Of a stretch of DNA of 13,750 bases, positions 1 through 6,051 are shown one piece after another (the stretch's first letter is position 1; the number at the start of each line of letters is the position of its first letter). This DNA is from Candidatus Bathyarchaeota archaeon (lineage in GTDB: Archaea; Thermoproteota; Bathyarchaeia; TCS64): contig JAFGTA010000147.1 of the NCBI GenBank assembly GCA_016934355.1, positions 1 through 13,750 of the forward strand, read 5' to 3'. The position numbers were made by a program, and so were the translations under genes. The notes under the pieces are model-generated. The model was given only the letters and a program-made list of their open reading frames with translations, did no database searches and was not told where the DNA came from.

Positions 1-389
1 CCCTTCTCGACGATGCCCTCCTCGATGAGCTCCAGCACCTTCTTACGTACGGTGACGCGGCTGCCGGAGCCCCGCTCCCTCTGTACCTCCCGGGTCAACG
101 CGCTGATGTTCTGCGGGCCCTTCATCGCCAGCACGCTCAGTATGATCCTGCTCACCTCGTCCCTGTGCTCCTCGTCCCTGCTGAGGTGCCTGCGGACGTT
201 CACCAGCCGCTGGATGAGCTTCAGCGGCTCGCTGTAGAGGGCGGCCCCGACGCGCAGGTCACCCATGACCTGAGCTAGCTCCGGGTACTGGCGGCTCTCT
301 GTGAGGACGGCTTCGAGGTAGTCGAGGCGCCGCATCATCGTCTCCAGCTTCTCGTTCACCTCCTTGATGTCCCGCTCAAGCCCAGACAA
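1..389 (-). CDS. Winged-helix DNA-binding protein, partial (3' end beyond window)
   Basis: Reading the minus strand from a TTG at 389 gives about 129 open codons to the left edge. The first ~30 residues are charged and heptad-like (IKEVNEKLETMMRRLDYLE), suggesting a short coiled coil. A helical middle follows. The visible end, from about residue 78 (EVSRIILSVLAMKGPQNISALTREV) through VTVRKKVLELIEEGIVEKG, has the helix-turn-helix plus wing pattern of archaeal wHTH regulators. The start is uncertain. An in-frame TAA lies just upstream at 424-426, so the gene begins after that; TTG 389 is the first candidate, and a GTG and two ATGs follow within 20 codons. A TATA-like CTATATAG at 428-435 is correctly placed for transcription starting near 405. 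It lies 38 bases after the end of the upstream PNPOx-like frame on the same strand, so the two could also be cotranscribed. The regulated target is unknown. Confidence 0.6.
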   Translation of the reverse strand, partial: MSGLERDIKEVNEKLETMMRRLDYLEAVLTESRQYPELAQVMGDLRVGAALYSEPLKLIQRLVNVRRHLSRDEEHRDEVSRIILSVLAMKGPQNISALTREVQRERGSGSRVTVRKKVLELIEEGIVEK

Positions 390-427
390 GATACTTGAAG
401 AATAGCGGACACGTTTTTGAGTTTAAC

Positions 428-435
428 CTATATAG
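428..435 (-). promoter_or_regulatory. Candidate TATA box for the winged-helix gene
   Basis: The 8-base palindrome CTATATAG lies about 26 bases before an expected start near 405 and 39-46 bases before the TTG at 389. It overlaps the final stop codon of the upstream PNPOx-like reading frame. It is a motif match only. Confidence 0.35.
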
Positions 436-853
436 AAATGTCAGAGGTCACTATCTCGACGGTGCCGGGCCTCATGAGCTGCAGGTGGACGGGTTTGAAC
501 GCCAGCAATGTGAAGTCGGGGTGCTAAGGGTCGTCCCAGAAGCTCTGGGTGAAGCCGACGCACTCGTAGACCCTGCGCCTCACCTCGGTGTCCGTGACGA
601 ACTCCATCGAGCCCGTGAGCCGCAGGCTGCCGCCGTCATCTCCCTCCCCGATGGGCACGCAGACCTCCACGCGGCTGTTCCTCGTTAGCTGCTCGAGCTT
701 GGCGTCCCGTGTCCCCGTCGCGTAGTAGAAGGCGCCGTCGATGTACAGCAGCATCATGGCGCGTACATGGGGCTGGCCCTCGTCGCAGGTGGCGACGTAG
801 CTTACAGTCTGCTGTCCCAGGTAGCCGAGGGACTCGTCAACTATGGAAGGCAT
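428..853 (-). pseudogene. PNPOx-like FMN-binding split-barrel protein, interrupted by in-frame TAG
   Basis: From ATG at 853 the frame encodes 109 residues resembling the pyridoxamine 5'-phosphate oxidase-like flavin-binding family. It has VSYVATCDEGQPHVRAMML, then FYYATGTRDAKLEQLTRNSRVEVC, then the late helix ending in FTQSFWDDP. Codon 110 (524-526) is TAG. The same frame then continues with HPDFTLLAFKPVHLQLMRP and ends at a second TAG at 428-430, giving 141 residues in total, the usual size for this family. The downstream part looks like the last beta strand, where homologs have D-P-x-x-P-x-F-x-L-L. The simplest reading is a recent nonsense mutation or a sequencing error. Readthrough or pyrrolysine insertion is less likely, because TAG is the ordinary stop of at least five other genes here. 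A truncated 109-residue product (524-853) is also possible. Substrate and cofactor (FMN or F420) cannot be told. Confidence 0.65.
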
Positions 854-874
854 GAGGGTTCAGAGACGGTGGAA

Positions 875-890
875 GGTAAAACGTTTTCCC
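875..890. promoter_or_regulatory. Palindromic candidate operator between divergent genes
   Basis: GGTAAAACGTTTTCCC is a near-perfect 16-base palindrome with a perfect core, AAAACGTTTT, at 878-887. It lies 22-37 bases upstream of the PNPOx-like ATG, where that gene's TATA box would be expected (GTTTTACC on the minus strand). It is also just upstream of the TATA box of the M42 peptidase gene, so one bound protein could affect both promoters. Confidence 0.35.
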
Positions 891-897
891 ATCACCC

Positions 898-903
898 ATA
901 TAT
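898..903 (+). promoter_or_regulatory. TATA box of the M42 peptidase gene
   Basis: ATATAT is centred about 32 bases upstream of the ATG at 933. This predicts transcription starting near 927 and a leader of only a few bases. The position supports 933 rather than the upstream ATG at 843 as the true start. Confidence 0.5.
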
Positions 904-932
904 CCGCGGGCGGCGTGTATCAACCGATAGAC

Positions 933-1964
933 ATGAACACAGAGCTGCTTAGGAAGCTCTCAAACGCCTTCGGCCCACCCGGCGCCGAGGCTGAGCCCAG
1001 GATGATCCTCCGCGAGGAGCTTGAGGACTACGCCGACGAGGTCTCCGTCGACAAACTGGGCAACATATTCTTCTGGCACAGGGGCGACGAGGAGGCGCCT
1101 CTCGTGATGCTCGCCGCCCACATGGACGAGGTCGCCTTCCTCGTCACCCACATCGAGGACACCGGGTTCCTCAGGTTCCACACGTGGGGCATCGTCGACA
1201 ACGTGCTGCCCGGGCAGCGCGTCTTGCTCAAGGGCAGGAACGGGCCCCTCTACGGGGTGCTAGGCACCAAGCCGCCGCACGTCCTCACAGAGGAGGAGCA
1301 GAAGAAGGCCATACCGAGGGACGAGCTGTTCCTCGACATCGGCGCCATGACCCTTGAGGAGGCTGAGAGTAAGGGCGCCTACATAGGGATGACGGGCGTC
1401 TTCGACGTCGAGTTCAAGGACCTCGGCGACGGCTACATCTGGGGTAAAGCCTTCGACGACCGCGTCGGCTGCTACGTCATGGCAGAGGTCTTCAAGTGGG
1501 TCAAGGACACAAACTACAGCGTCGTCGCCGTGGGCACCGTGCAGGAGGAGGTCGGGCTCAGGGGCAGCAAGACCGCGGCGTGGCAGGCCGACCCAGACTA
1601 CGGGCTGGCGCTGGAGAACACTTTCGCCATGGACATGCCCGGGGTGCCTCCGCACAAGCAGAGCGCCGGCCTGAAGAAGGGGCCCGTGGTGACCATCGCG
1701 GACCGCAGCATAATCACGCACCCCAAGGTGCTGGGCAGCATCATGGAGGCGGCGGAAGCCGAGGGGATACCCTACCAGTTCAAGAAGATACCCAGCGGCG
1801 GCACCGACGCGGGGAGCATACACCTCACCAAGGCGGGCATCCCCAGCGGCACCGTCGCCAACCCGTGCCGCTACATACATGGGCCCTGCGGGATAACCAC
1901 AGAGGAGGACATAGAGAACACGGTGCGGCTGGTGAAGGCGTTCATAAAACGCGTCAGCAGCTAA
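933..1964 (+). CDS. M42 family metallo-aminopeptidase (TET/PepA-like)
   Basis: The 343-residue protein has the expected length of a cytosolic M42 dinuclear-metal aminopeptidase. In archaea these form tetrahedral dodecamers (TET) that trim peptides released by the proteasome. Visible active-site landmarks are AAHMDE (H63, D65), AFDDR (bridging Asp at 175/176), VQEEVGLRG (catalytic and metal Glu 205/206), the ALEN acidic residue E228, SGGTDAGS at 288-295 and RYIHGPCG (H316). The set looks complete. The insert between about residues 75 and 160 corresponds to the PDZ-like dimerization domain. An in-frame ATG at 843 would add 30 basic residues without homology and would overlap the divergent gene. 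The ATG at 933, with a TATA box at 898-903, is preferred. Whether it prefers acidic, basic or aromatic N-terminal residues cannot be read from the sequence. It converges on AMP phosphorylase with 34 bases between stops. Confidence 0.92.
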   Translation: MNTELLRKLSNAFGPPGAEAEPRMILREELEDYADEVSVDKLGNIFFWHRGDEEAPLVMLAAHMDEVAFLVTHIEDTGFLRFHTWGIVDNVLPGQRVLLKGRNGPLYGVLGTKPPHVLTEEEQKKAIPRDELFLDIGAMTLEEAESKGAYIGMTGVFDVEFKDLGDGYIWGKAFDDRVGCYVMAEVFKWVKDTNYSVVAVGTVQEEVGLRGSKTAAWQADPDYGLALENTFAMDMPGVPPHKQSAGLKKGPVVTIADRSIITHPKVLGSIMEAAEAEGIPYQFKKIPSGGTDAGSIHLTKAGIPSGTVANPCRYIHGPCGITTEEDIENTVRLVKAFIKRVSS

Positions 1965-1970
1965 ACACAC

Positions 1971-1980
1971 TTTTATAAAA
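1971..1980. terminator. Shared A/T terminator between convergent genes
   Basis: The perfect palindrome TTTTATAAAA sits in the 34-base gap between the stops of the M42 peptidase (+) and AMP phosphorylase (-). It offers a T-run on both strands, fitting archaeal oligo-T termination in both directions. Confidence 0.45.
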
Positions 1981-1998
1981 ATTAAGAGAGGTTGGGGC

Positions 1999-3543
1999 TC
2001 AGCGCTCCATTATGAACTCCCTGCTGGGCGCCATGGGCTTCCCTATCCTCTTCTTCAGCATGGTCTCACCGACCTTGCTCCCTATCTCCATCGGGAACAG
2101 CGTGTCCAGCTGATTCACAGCGTTATCCAGCTTCGTCGCCGACTCGCTGTAGATCCTGTACATGGGCTTCCCCTTCTCGACCTTGTCGCCCGTCTTGGCG
2201 AACAGCTTGACGCCTGCGCCCATGCCGCCCGGCGTGCCCGCGGTGCGGGCGATCCTCACGAGGTCCCTGTTGTTATACCAGAGCACCCTGCCATCCCTCG
2301 GCGCCGGCACGTCGTAGGTGTACTTCCCCGGCACCAGGTCCTCGGGCTTGATCTCGGGGTCTCCGCCCTGGGCCTCAATGATCTCCCTCATCTTCTCCAG
2401 CGCCTTGCCCTTATAGATGAGGTCGTGGGCCATCTGCTTGCCGTTCTCGTGACCCACCATCTCTAGCAGGATGCCGGCGAGGGTCGTAGCCTTGTCCACC
2501 AGCTCGTGGGAGCCTCTGCCGTAGAGGGTCTCCAGAGCCTCCTTGGCCTCCAGTATGGGGCCGACGTTGTTGCCGATTGGCTGGCTGCCCTCGGTGACGG
2601 CGCACTCGATGTGCATGTCGAAACGGCTGCCGAGCTCGATGAAGTCGCTGGCCAGCTGCTCTGCCTCGTTCACCGTCTTTATCTTGGCGCTGACGCCGAC
2701 GGGGATGTCTATGACGACGTGGGTGCTGCCCATGGCCTTCTTCTTGCTCATTATGCTCGGCAATAGCAGCGGGTCTATGCTCAGCGGGTACTCGATCCTG
2801 ATGAAAAGGTCGTCCGCAGGTGCCAGGTCTATGCTGCCGCCCCAGACGATACAGGCGCCCACCCTCTCCACTATCTCCTGTATGTCCTCGAAGGGGAGGC
2901 TCACCGGGGCCAACGCCTCCATCCGGTCAGCGGTGCCAGCCGGGCTCGTGATGGCCCTGCTGCTGCTCTTAGGTATGGTGTAGCCTGCGGAGGCGATTAT
3001 CGGCGTGACTATGAGAGTCGTCTTGTCGCCTGGGACGCCGCCGATGCTGTGCTTGTCCAGTATGGGGCTGCGCCCGAAGTCGATGGTCTTGCCGCTCCAG
3101 ATCATGGTGCGACTCAGCGCCTCGACCTCCTCCATGCTAATACCGTGTATGTGGAGCGCCGTCACGAAGGCCGCGAGCTCGATGTCGCTGAGGTGCCGCT
3201 CCACGGTGTCCCCGACAATCTGCTCGATCTTCCAGGAAGCGAGGCGCTCACCGTTCACCTTCTCACGGATGTAGTCGAGGCTCTCGGGGCGGCGCGCCGG
3301 CTCCACGTTAACGGCGTCACCCTTGCATATGCCGAGCCTCTGTGTGACCTCCCTGTAGATGCCGAGCTCCCCTGCGGAGCCCTCGGTGCTTATGTTCAGT
3401 ATACAGATGATGTGGCCGGATTTGTGCCGTAGGAAGATTCGGTCGCTGCTTATGACGCCTAGGTTCGCCGCGTCCTCACGGTTCATGACCACAACCAGTG
3501 GTCCGCCTGCCTCGATCTCGAGTGGTGCCGCCTTCAACTGCAT
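1999..3543 (-). CDS. deoA: AMP phosphorylase (archaeal DeoA family)
   Basis: This 514-residue protein matches the archaeal AMP phosphorylases (about 500 residues) rather than the shorter bacterial thymidine phosphorylases. The enzyme phosphorolyses AMP, and also CMP or UMP, to the free base and alpha-D-ribose 1,5-bisphosphate. An extra N-terminal domain of about 85 residues is typical of the archaeal type. A helical domain follows. The phosphate/nucleoside site shows KHSIGGVPGDKT (164-175) and SSSRAITSPAGTADRME (193-209). WGGSIDLAPADD and MSKKKAMGSTH come next, and the C-terminal pyrimidine-phosphorylase domain carries GRVLWYNN and KTGDKVEKGKPMYRI. The gene is divergent from RuBisCO across 81 bases and close to ribose-1,5-bisphosphate isomerase, which completes the pathway and confirms the nucleotide-level substrate. 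The ATG at 3543 has no clear Shine-Dalgarno; its TATA box is unclear (candidates at about 3562-3571 and 3576-3588). The stop is TGA. Confidence 0.93.
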   Translation of the reverse strand: MQLKAAPLEIEAGGPLVVVMNREDAANLGVISSDRIFLRHKSGHIICILNISTEGSAGELGIYREVTQRLGICKGDAVNVEPARRPESLDYIREKVNGERLASWKIEQIVGDTVERHLSDIELAAFVTALHIHGISMEEVEALSRTMIWSGKTIDFGRSPILDKHSIGGVPGDKTTLIVTPIIASAGYTIPKSSSRAITSPAGTADRMEALAPVSLPFEDIQEIVERVGACIVWGGSIDLAPADDLFIRIEYPLSIDPLLLPSIMSKKKAMGSTHVVIDIPVGVSAKIKTVNEAEQLASDFIELGSRFDMHIECAVTEGSQPIGNNVGPILEAKEALETLYGRGSHELVDKATTLAGILLEMVGHENGKQMAHDLIYKGKALEKMREIIEAQGGDPEIKPEDLVPGKYTYDVPAPRDGRVLWYNNRDLVRIARTAGTPGGMGAGVKLFAKTGDKVEKGKPMYRIYSESATKLDNAVNQLDTLFPMEIGSKVGETMLKKRIGKPMAPSREFIMER

Positions 3544-3598
3544 TTTATAGCCTCAGAATATGGAGTATTGTACGAGTAAAGGTAAAAGCATACTGGAA

Positions 3599-3605
3599 CA
3601 TAAAC
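3599..3605 (+). promoter_or_regulatory. Candidate TATA box of the RuBisCO gene
   Basis: CATAAAC is centred about 23 bases upstream of the ATG at 3625, consistent with a leaderless or nearly leaderless transcript. No Shine-Dalgarno motif precedes the start. The 81-base gap also holds the AMP phosphorylase promoter on the other strand. Confidence 0.35.
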
Positions 3606-3624
3606 ACATTATAGAGGATTCTGG

Positions 3625-4851
3625 ATGCGGTACATAGACTTTGTCGACCTCAAGTACAAGCCGAGGGAGACTGACCTGATATGCGATTTCCACGTCGAGC
3701 CACTGAGCCAGCCGCTGGACATCATAGCCGGCGGCGTCGCGGCCGAGAGCAGCGTGGGCACCTGGACTGAGCTGTCCACCGAGAAACCCTACATGCGTAA
3801 ACTGGCCGCCAAGGTGTTCAGCATGGAGGGGAACGAAGTGAAGATAGCCTACCCCATAGAGCTGTTCGAGGCCGGCAACATGCCCAATATACTGAGCAGC
3901 GTAGCCGGAAACGTCTTCGGCCTGGAGGACATCAAACACCTCCGCCTCAACGACATCCACTTCCCCGCGAAGCTCGACAAGAGCTTCCCCGGGCCAAGGT
4001 ACGGCATCGAAGGCGTAAGGAAGATAACCGGCATCAGGGACAGGCCCCTCGTGGGAACCATCGTGAAGCCGAAGCTCGGGCTGATAACCGCGGACCACGC
4101 CCAGGTCGCGTACGACGCCTGGGTGGGAGGATGCGACGTGGTGAAGGACGACGAGAACCTGAGCAGCCAGGGGTTCAACCCCTTCGAGGACAGGGTAGTC
4201 AAGACCCTTGAGCTCAGGGACCGCGCCGAGGATGAGACCGGGGAGAAGAAGGTCTACCTCATCAACGTCTCAGATGAGCTTGAGGAGATGAAGCGCCGCG
4301 CCCAGTTCGTCGAGGACCACGGCGGCAGGTACATGATGATCGACATCATAACCTGCGGCTGGAGCGCCCTGCACACCATGCGCGAGGCTGGTTTCAGGCT
4401 CGCCATACACGCCCACAGGGCGGGGCACGCGGCGTTCACCCGGAGCACGGTGCACGGAGTCAACATGAAGGTCATCGCGAGGGCTGCGAGGCTCCTAGGC
4501 GTCGATCAGCTACACGTAGGCACAGCCGTGGGCAAGATGTCCGAGACCAGGGAGGAGGTGCTTGACAACAAGGAGGCATGCGTCGAGCCCATGCACGGCG
4601 TGAAGCCGGTGCTGCCGGTCGCCTCCGGCGGGCTCCACCCCGGGATGGTGCCCAAGCTGGTCGAGTACTTCGGAAAGGACGTCGTGATACAGGCGGGTGG
4701 AGGCATCCACGGCCACCCCGACGGCACGGTGAAGGGAGCCACGGCGCTAAGGCAGGCGGTGGAGGCGGCGTTGAAGGGCGTCACCCTCGCGGAGTACGCT
4801 AAGGACCACGTGGAGCTGGCGAAGGCCCTCACCAAGTGGCCCGAGGTCTAA
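3625..4851 (+). CDS. rbcL: Form III ribulose-1,5-bisphosphate carboxylase large chain
   Basis: The 408-residue RuBisCO adds CO2 to ribulose 1,5-bisphosphate and yields two 3-phosphoglycerates. All catalytic positions can be matched to the spinach numbering. E41 is E60 and N96 is N123. K148 and K150 (GTIVKPKLGL) are K175 and K177. K174-D-D176-E177 is the carbamylated lysine and Mg ligands (K201, D203, E204). H264, R265 and H268 (HAHRAGH) are H294, R295 and H298. H297 is H327, loop-6 K304 (AVGKM) is K334, and S334-G-G is S379. This marks a true carboxylase, not a RuBisCO-like protein. The motif KDDENLSSQGFNPFEDR and the neighbouring AMP phosphorylase and isomerase genes point to archaeal form III, probably III-b. 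There is no small-subunit gene and no phosphoribulokinase in the window, as expected for the AMP pathway. The exact subtype needs a tree. Confidence 0.95.
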   Translation: MRYIDFVDLKYKPRETDLICDFHVEPLSQPLDIIAGGVAAESSVGTWTELSTEKPYMRKLAAKVFSMEGNEVKIAYPIELFEAGNMPNILSSVAGNVFGLEDIKHLRLNDIHFPAKLDKSFPGPRYGIEGVRKITGIRDRPLVGTIVKPKLGLITADHAQVAYDAWVGGCDVVKDDENLSSQGFNPFEDRVVKTLELRDRAEDETGEKKVYLINVSDELEEMKRRAQFVEDHGGRYMMIDIITCGWSALHTMREAGFRLAIHAHRAGHAAFTRSTVHGVNMKVIARAARLLGVDQLHVGTAVGKMSETREEVLDNKEACVEPMHGVKPVLPVASGGLHPGMVPKLVEYFGKDVVIQAGGGIHGHPDGTVKGATALRQAVEAALKGVTLAEYAKDHVELAKALTKWPEV

Positions 4852-4856
4852 CCCCG

Positions 4857-4862
4857 TTTTTT
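4857..4862 (+). terminator. T-run terminator after RuBisCO
   Basis: A run of six T begins five bases after the RuBisCO stop. It fits archaeal oligo-T termination; no strong hairpin is evident. Confidence 0.45.
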
Positions 4863-4891
4863 CTAAGTGTCTTACCACTAGTTAGAGCACT

Positions 4892-4899
4892 AAAAAAAA
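4892..4899 (-). terminator. T-run terminator after ribose-1,5-bisphosphate isomerase
   Basis: Eight A on the plus strand (a T8 run in the minus transcript) lie about 31 bases past the isomerase stop. This pairs with the T6 run for the convergent RuBisCO gene, so each transcript should stop before entering the other gene. Confidence 0.5.
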
Positions 4900-4929
4900 T
4901 CAGTTGGATGGGCTTGTCATCTCGTGGCG

Positions 4930-5838
4930 CTATTCCAGTATCCACGGGTAGTGCCTGTGGATGGCTTCCAGTATGCTGTGGGGGCTTATGATGCCCTCCT
5001 CCGTGATTATCCCGTGGATGTAGTCGCGGCGCGTCACGTCGAACGCAGGGTTTCTGATCTTCAGCCCCGACGGCGGAGACCCCCATACCTCGTCCGTTCC
5101 CCGCTCCTCGATGACCTCGAACTCGCCGAGGATGGTCTCGGCGTCGAACTTGAGCAGGGTGCTCACCACGTAGAACGGAATCCTCGCCTCCTGGGCCGCC
5201 ATCGCCACCTGGCTCGTACCGATCTTGTTGATGACGTTGCCCTCGCTGGTTATGGCGTCGCTGCCCACCATTGCGAAGTCGATCTCCTTCATGAAGTGCC
5301 TGGCCGCGCTGTCCACGATCATCGTGGTGTCGATGCCCGCCTCCACCAGCTCCCGGGCAGTGATCCGGCCCTGGTACTTGGGCCTGGTCTCAGTCTGGAT
5401 GACGCTAAACCGTTTCCCCAGCTCGTGGGCTCTGATCAGCGTCGCCGTCGTTGCGCTGCTGTGGCAGTGGGTCAGTATGGTGTCGCCGTCGCAGATGCGT
5501 TTCGAGCCGATCTCCACGATGTTGCTGCGGGCCTGCTTGAAGAAGTTCAGGACCTCGCTGGAAGCCTTCTCGACCTGCGCGGTGAATATGTCGAACGAAG
5601 TCCACCTCCCCTGGACGTGGCTCTGCAGGTACTTCAAGCCGTTCCTCATCATGGGCTCGGTCTCCCTCGTCTCCACGAGGGCTTTGACTCCGTCCTCCAG
5701 TATGCTCTGGGCCGTGCTCTGGCTGTCGGCCTCCAGCAGGTCGTCCCTCATGGACATTATGGCTTGGATGGCTATGTTGGTGGCTCCCTGTATCTCCAGC
5801 TTCTTTATCCTGTCCGCTGTCTCCTTGATGTGCTTCAA
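4930..5838 (-). CDS. Ribose-1,5-bisphosphate isomerase (e2b2, eIF2B-like family)
   Basis: The 302-residue protein belongs to the eIF2B-alpha-related sugar-phosphate isomerases and closely follows the Thermococcus enzyme pattern. It converts ribose 1,5-bisphosphate from AMP phosphorylase to ribulose 1,5-bisphosphate for RuBisCO. The catalytic cysteine is C125 in ILTHCHSSAT and the catalytic aspartate is D194 in MVGSDAI. Other signature stretches are ETRPKYQGRITA (150-161), VDSAARHFMK, INKIGTSQVA and NPAFDVTRRDYI. The start is TTG at 5838: an in-frame TGA lies three codons upstream, no ATG or GTG lies between, and AGGTGA ends six bases before the TTG. A TATA-like TTAAAAT on the minus strand near 5870-5876 could direct transcription. 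The stop is TAG. The Thermococcus enzyme is activated by AMP; that is likely but untested here. Confidence 0.92.
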   Translation of the reverse strand: MKHIKETADRIKKLEIQGATNIAIQAIMSMRDDLLEADSQSTAQSILEDGVKALVETRETEPMMRNGLKYLQSHVQGRWTSFDIFTAQVEKASSEVLNFFKQARSNIVEIGSKRICDGDTILTHCHSSATTATLIRAHELGKRFSVIQTETRPKYQGRITARELVEAGIDTTMIVDSAARHFMKEIDFAMVGSDAITSEGNVINKIGTSQVAMAAQEARIPFYVVSTLLKFDAETILGEFEVIEERGTDEVWGSPPSGLKIRNPAFDVTRRDYIHGIITEEGIISPHSILEAIHRHYPWILE

Positions 5839-5844
5839 AACGGC

Positions 5845-5850
5845 TCACCT
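5845..5850 (-). promoter_or_regulatory. Shine-Dalgarno AGGTGA that sets the TTG start
   Basis: AGGTGA on the minus strand ends six bases before the TTG codon at 5838-5836. Its first G of TGA is part of the in-frame stop, which rules out any longer N-terminus. This is one of the few starts in the window with a convincing ribosome binding site. Confidence 0.5.
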
Positions 5851-5971
5851 GAACATTGTTTCACTCTGATTTTAAGGCTTGGTCATAGTGATGTCCTACT
5901 CTTTTTCTGGTAGTGCGGGTATAGTATAGGGGAGTATCTCCGCAGGGTGATTTAGGGTATTAAAAGTAACC

Positions 5972-5979
5972 TTTATAAG
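5972..5979 (+). promoter_or_regulatory. TATA box of the TFB gene
   Basis: TTTATAAG, preceded by a purine-rich BRE-like AAAAGTAACC, predicts transcription starting near 6001. The ATG is at 6052, so the leader would be about 50 bases, unusually long compared with the near-leaderless genes around it. Confidence 0.5.
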
Positions 5980-5986
5980 GGGCCGC

Positions 5987-5999
5987 GTTGATGATCAAC
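5987..5999. promoter_or_regulatory. Perfect inverted repeat at the TFB transcription start
   Basis: GTTGATGATCAAC has perfect 6-base arms around a single G. It lies 8 bases downstream of the TATA box, between TATA and the expected start site, where a bound protein would block polymerase. It is a candidate operator. Confidence 0.4.
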
Positions 6000-6005
6000 C
6001 CGTGA

Positions 6006-6024
6006 TATGGGTAAAATACCCATA
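6006..6024 (+). promoter_or_regulatory. Perfect inverted repeat in the TFB leader
   Basis: TATGGGTAAAATACCCATA has 8-base perfect arms and an AAA spacer. It falls at the very 5' end of the predicted TFB leader, 28 bases before the ATG. It could act as a DNA operator or as an RNA hairpin. A different palindrome sits 6 bases upstream. Confidence 0.45.
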
Positions 6025-6051
6025 GTTTCGTGTTTTTAAAAGGTGAACAAA

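Noticed and set aside
524..526. Pyrrolysine as the meaning of the in-frame TAG
   Set aside because: TAG is used as an ordinary stop by at least five other genes in the window, whereas pyrrolysine users tend to avoid it. It is kept only as a remote alternative.
843..932. An upstream ATG start for the M42 peptidase
   Set aside because: It would overlap the divergent gene, add 30 residues without family resemblance and swallow its own TATA box at 898-903.
3544..3624. ATTCTG present next to both divergent starts (AMP phosphorylase and RuBisCO)
   Set aside because: A six-base match in slightly different surroundings is too short to support a common operator.
4924..5913. A 329-codon open frame on the plus strand, opposite the isomerase gene
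   Set aside because: It mirrors the isomerase gene codon for codon, has no recognisable domain, and such antisense frames are common in GC-rich genes. Similar mirror frames at 1260-1970 (-), 1496-1978 (+) and 3553-4098 (-) were rejected for the same reason.
6043..6051. A GTG start for TFB
   Set aside because: The GTG is part of the GGTGA Shine-Dalgarno for the ATG at 6052.
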